Assembly (NCBI RefSeq): GCF_029433105.1
Contig: NZ_JARNTW010000010.1
Span: 124,001 to 188,000, forward strand
Source of the DNA: Runella sp. MFBS21
GTDB lineage: Bacteria > Bacteroidota > Bacteroidia > Cytophagales > Spirosomataceae
Length of the DNA: 64,000 nt
Direction of reading: 5' to 3'
The notes beneath the pieces are model-generated. The model was given only the letters and a program-made list of their open reading frames with translations, had not been told where the DNA came from and made no database searches. The translations under genes were made by a program, and so were the position numbers. Below, piece after piece: positions 62,132-64,000 of the stretch (its first letter is position 1; each line of letters opens with the position of its first letter).

Positions 62132-63922
62132 TTATTCTTTTGTGATTTTTAGCTCATCTTTTACCTTCCCGTTGGTATCTAAGCATCGATAGATAAGCTG
62201 ATTGTTGTCGATTTTGAGGTGTTGATACACAGGGCCGCTCTGAAAGCGGGCAGCCGCATAAGGCTCTTCGGGCCAGTAAGTGTGCTTGCTCGGAATACTA
62301 ATCGAAATGGTATAAATCGTACCTTGAGCGGGGCTTTCAACGGCTCTTTCGGCGCGCATAGGTTTGCTTCGCATATAGTAGTGAACGTGACCACTCATGA
62401 CCATATCCACGTGGTATTTATCAAAGAGTACTCCCCATTCTTTGCGGATTTGGGCATAGTCTTCCTCAAAGTTGTAGGGAGGAAAATGCACCATTACAAA
62501 TTTCCATTTGGCTTTCGAATTGGCAAGCTGTTGTTCTATCCATTTGGTTTGGGCATCAATCGGGAAAGTCCCATCTATCATCAAAAACTGCGCATTTTGG
62601 TATTGAAACGCGTAGGTTCTTTCGCTGGGAAGTTTATCGGGGCCCTTAGTAGGCAAATCAAAGGTGTTTTGGTACATCGCTGCTCCTAAGCCATCTTGAC
62701 TGTCGTGATTGCCGGGAATGGGCATCAATGGCTTTTGGCTAAAAATGGAGCCAGAATGATGAAAAAATTCATCCCATTCGTCGCGGTTTAGACCAGTACT
62801 GACCAAATCGCCGATGATTGAATAAAACGAAATTTCGGGGTGACGTGTAAGCGTCTGACGAGCCATATTGCCCCAATCGGGGGACTTGTGCGTATCGCCA
62901 AACCAAATAAAAGAAAAGGCCTCGGGCGAAGTAGCTTGCGTTTTGAACGACGCTACCTCTGACCAGCCCTTCTCGGGTGAACCTACGCGGTAGTAGTAAG
63001 TAGTGGCGGGGGTGAGGCCGCTAAGTTTGGCCGTAAAACGATGTATGTAGCGGTCGTTGCGGAGCAATCGGTCCTCCATCTTAAACACCTCAGCGGCTGC
63101 TTTGAGCGTATCAGCCGAAGCCGCTGACCAGTACTGAACTTGACTACTAGCGACACTCTGCTGTGTACGCCACTGAATGCTTACGCTTGTGGCGGGGTCG
63201 TTGCTCCAGGTAAGTAGGATTTGGTCGGGCTTGGTACTCGAAGGGTAGGGCGTTTGGCGAAAAGCCCCCACCATGTGCGCTTCGCGGGCGCGACCTCGGA
63301 TAGTTTGAAACAAAACATCCCCGTCCAATTCTTCGGGAACTTCCGTAAGTACCAAATCATCCCAATCATGGTATGTGAAAGCCCCTACTTTTGTTTCGGC
63401 GAAGGTTTGACTTTCAGGAAACACGTTAGTGATTTTGACTTTATCCCCTTCTTTTTGTGGACCAACACTCAAAAAATAAACTGGACGGTGCTTGTCAAAT
63501 CCATTGACTCCTAGCTCCACTCTGCCCTTGTCGTATTTTTTTTGCCATACTTCGTAAGTGTATTCTTCATTTTTGACGAGTAGTGAGGTTTTCTTAAAAC
63601 CACTTTTTTCGAGCCAAAACGGCAAAACTTTTTGGTCTTGGTGGCGCATCAGCGAAACCACTACCGGCACATTGACATCAAAAGTCCAATACTGAGTGGC
63701 TAGGGATTTTTGCTCAGTTTCGTCCAAAAATGTCAGCAAGTAAGGTTGCGAAACGGTGTCAAGTTGGGTAGGAGAAAGCTTCTGATAAAGCCTAGTAACA
63801 GCGCCATCCATGACATTTTCGACAGTAGGAACGGTGCTAGGAAAGTTTGCGGTACTTTTACAGGAAAGAAACCCGACTATTCCACATCCTAATAATAGTG
63901 AAGATAAGATTTGATATTTCAT
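62132..63922 (-). CDS. Purple acid phosphatase-like metallophosphoesterase lipoprotein
   Basis: 596 residues. Lipobox LSC near residue 21. A domain of about 200 residues precedes a purple-acid-phosphatase N-terminal FN3 unit (about 225-320; DQILLTWSNDPATSVSIQW, LSGLTPATTYYYRVGS). The metallophosphatase core shows WFGDTHKSPDW near 340, IGDLVSTG near 368, PIPGNHDSQDG near 395, MVHFPPYNFEEDYA near 475 and MSGHVHYYMRS near 506, so all metal motifs are intact. The domain before the FN3 is unknown. Likely hydrolyses phosphate esters at the cell surface. Confidence 0.88.
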   Translation of the reverse strand: MKYQILSSLLLGCGIVGFLSCKSTANFPSTVPTVENVMDGAVTRLYQKLSPTQLDTVSQPYLLTFLDETEQKSLATQYWTFDVNVPVVVSLMRHQDQKVLPFWLEKSGFKKTSLLVKNEEYTYEVWQKKYDKGRVELGVNGFDKHRPVYFLSVGPQKEGDKVKITNVFPESQTFAETKVGAFTYHDWDDLVLTEVPEELDGDVLFQTIRGRAREAHMVGAFRQTPYPSSTKPDQILLTWSNDPATSVSIQWRTQQSVASSQVQYWSAASADTLKAAAEVFKMEDRLLRNDRYIHRFTAKLSGLTPATTYYYRVGSPEKGWSEVASFKTQATSPEAFSFIWFGDTHKSPDWGNMARQTLTRHPEISFYSIIGDLVSTGLNRDEWDEFFHHSGSIFSQKPLMPIPGNHDSQDGLGAAMYQNTFDLPTKGPDKLPSERTYAFQYQNAQFLMIDGTFPIDAQTKWIEQQLANSKAKWKFVMVHFPPYNFEEDYAQIRKEWGVLFDKYHVDMVMSGHVHYYMRSKPMRAERAVESPAQGTIYTISISIPSKHTYWPEEPYAAARFQSGPVYQHLKIDNNQLIYRCLDTNGKVKDELKITKE

Positions 63923-64000
63923 ACTAATTTAGAAGAAGATTCAACGCACTTATTGGCTACGAGGCGTTGTCTTTTGTGTTTGGGTTTTGAGCAAGTAATT

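Noticed and set aside
1-64000. tRNA, rRNA or riboswitch genes
   Set aside because: No cloverleaf, rRNA-conserved segment or known riboswitch core was recognised on either strand by eye; small RNAs cannot be excluded.

Overview
The window looks like chromosomal DNA of an aerobic Bacteroidota of the Cytophagales type (Runella/Emticicia/Spirosoma relatives). The signs are SusC/SusD pairs, Tat-exported DUF1501 and DUF1549/DUF1553 cytochrome proteins, LytS/LytTR signalling, promoters of the TTTG-N20-TAnnTTTG kind, and the order yceD-rpmF-plsX-fabH-efp-accB-accC that is typical of Bacteroidota. No rRNA, tRNA, CRISPR array or complete insertion sequence was seen.

Layout. 1-9.5 kb (minus strand): a short-chain fatty acid locus running from a porin through an MHS-family transporter, two tiny membrane proteins, a transporter-histidine kinase hybrid and an output-less receiver protein to two acyl-CoA synthetases (prpE-like, then acs cut by the window edge). 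9.9-11.5 kb: an orphan InsA-like zinc-finger/HTH protein and a GNAT acetyltransferase-secreted protein pair. 11.5-17.3 kb (minus): the lipid/translation housekeeping cluster. 17.5-20.4 kb: an outer-membrane barrel, an SLC45-like sugar transporter and a DUF2141 protein. 20.4-26.5 kb (minus): a three-gene surface module (DUF1549/DUF1553 cytochrome, DUF1501, DUF2231-cytochrome-LRR). 26.7-36.7 kb: a LacI regulator divergent from a SusC-SusD-Asp-box protein-sugar isomerase-BASS transporter operon. 37-54 kb: ABC exporter, metzincin, cupin proteins, intradiol dioxygenase-like lipoprotein, S41 peptidase, LytTR/LytS pair separated by REP-like repeats, XRE-cupin regulator, M28 peptidase, sugar dehydrogenase-like propellers, an enolase-superfamily enzyme and a DEAD-box helicase.

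54-62 kb: a Crp-like regulator and a reductase, followed by visibly AT-richer DNA with seven plus-strand accessory genes, mostly orphan families (DUF4279, DUF4262, a TS-N/UBA-like protein, a CxCC protein), an SDR-AraC pair and the frameshifted remnant of a tyrosine recombinase. This is the most likely horizontally acquired part of the window and the best place to look for something undescribed. The window closes with a purple-acid-phosphatase-like lipoprotein.

Several starts were moved from upstream TTG codons to internal ATG or GTG codons where the protein family, signal peptide or gene overlap favours it; each case is stated. Family names are from recognition of motifs by eye, with no database search.
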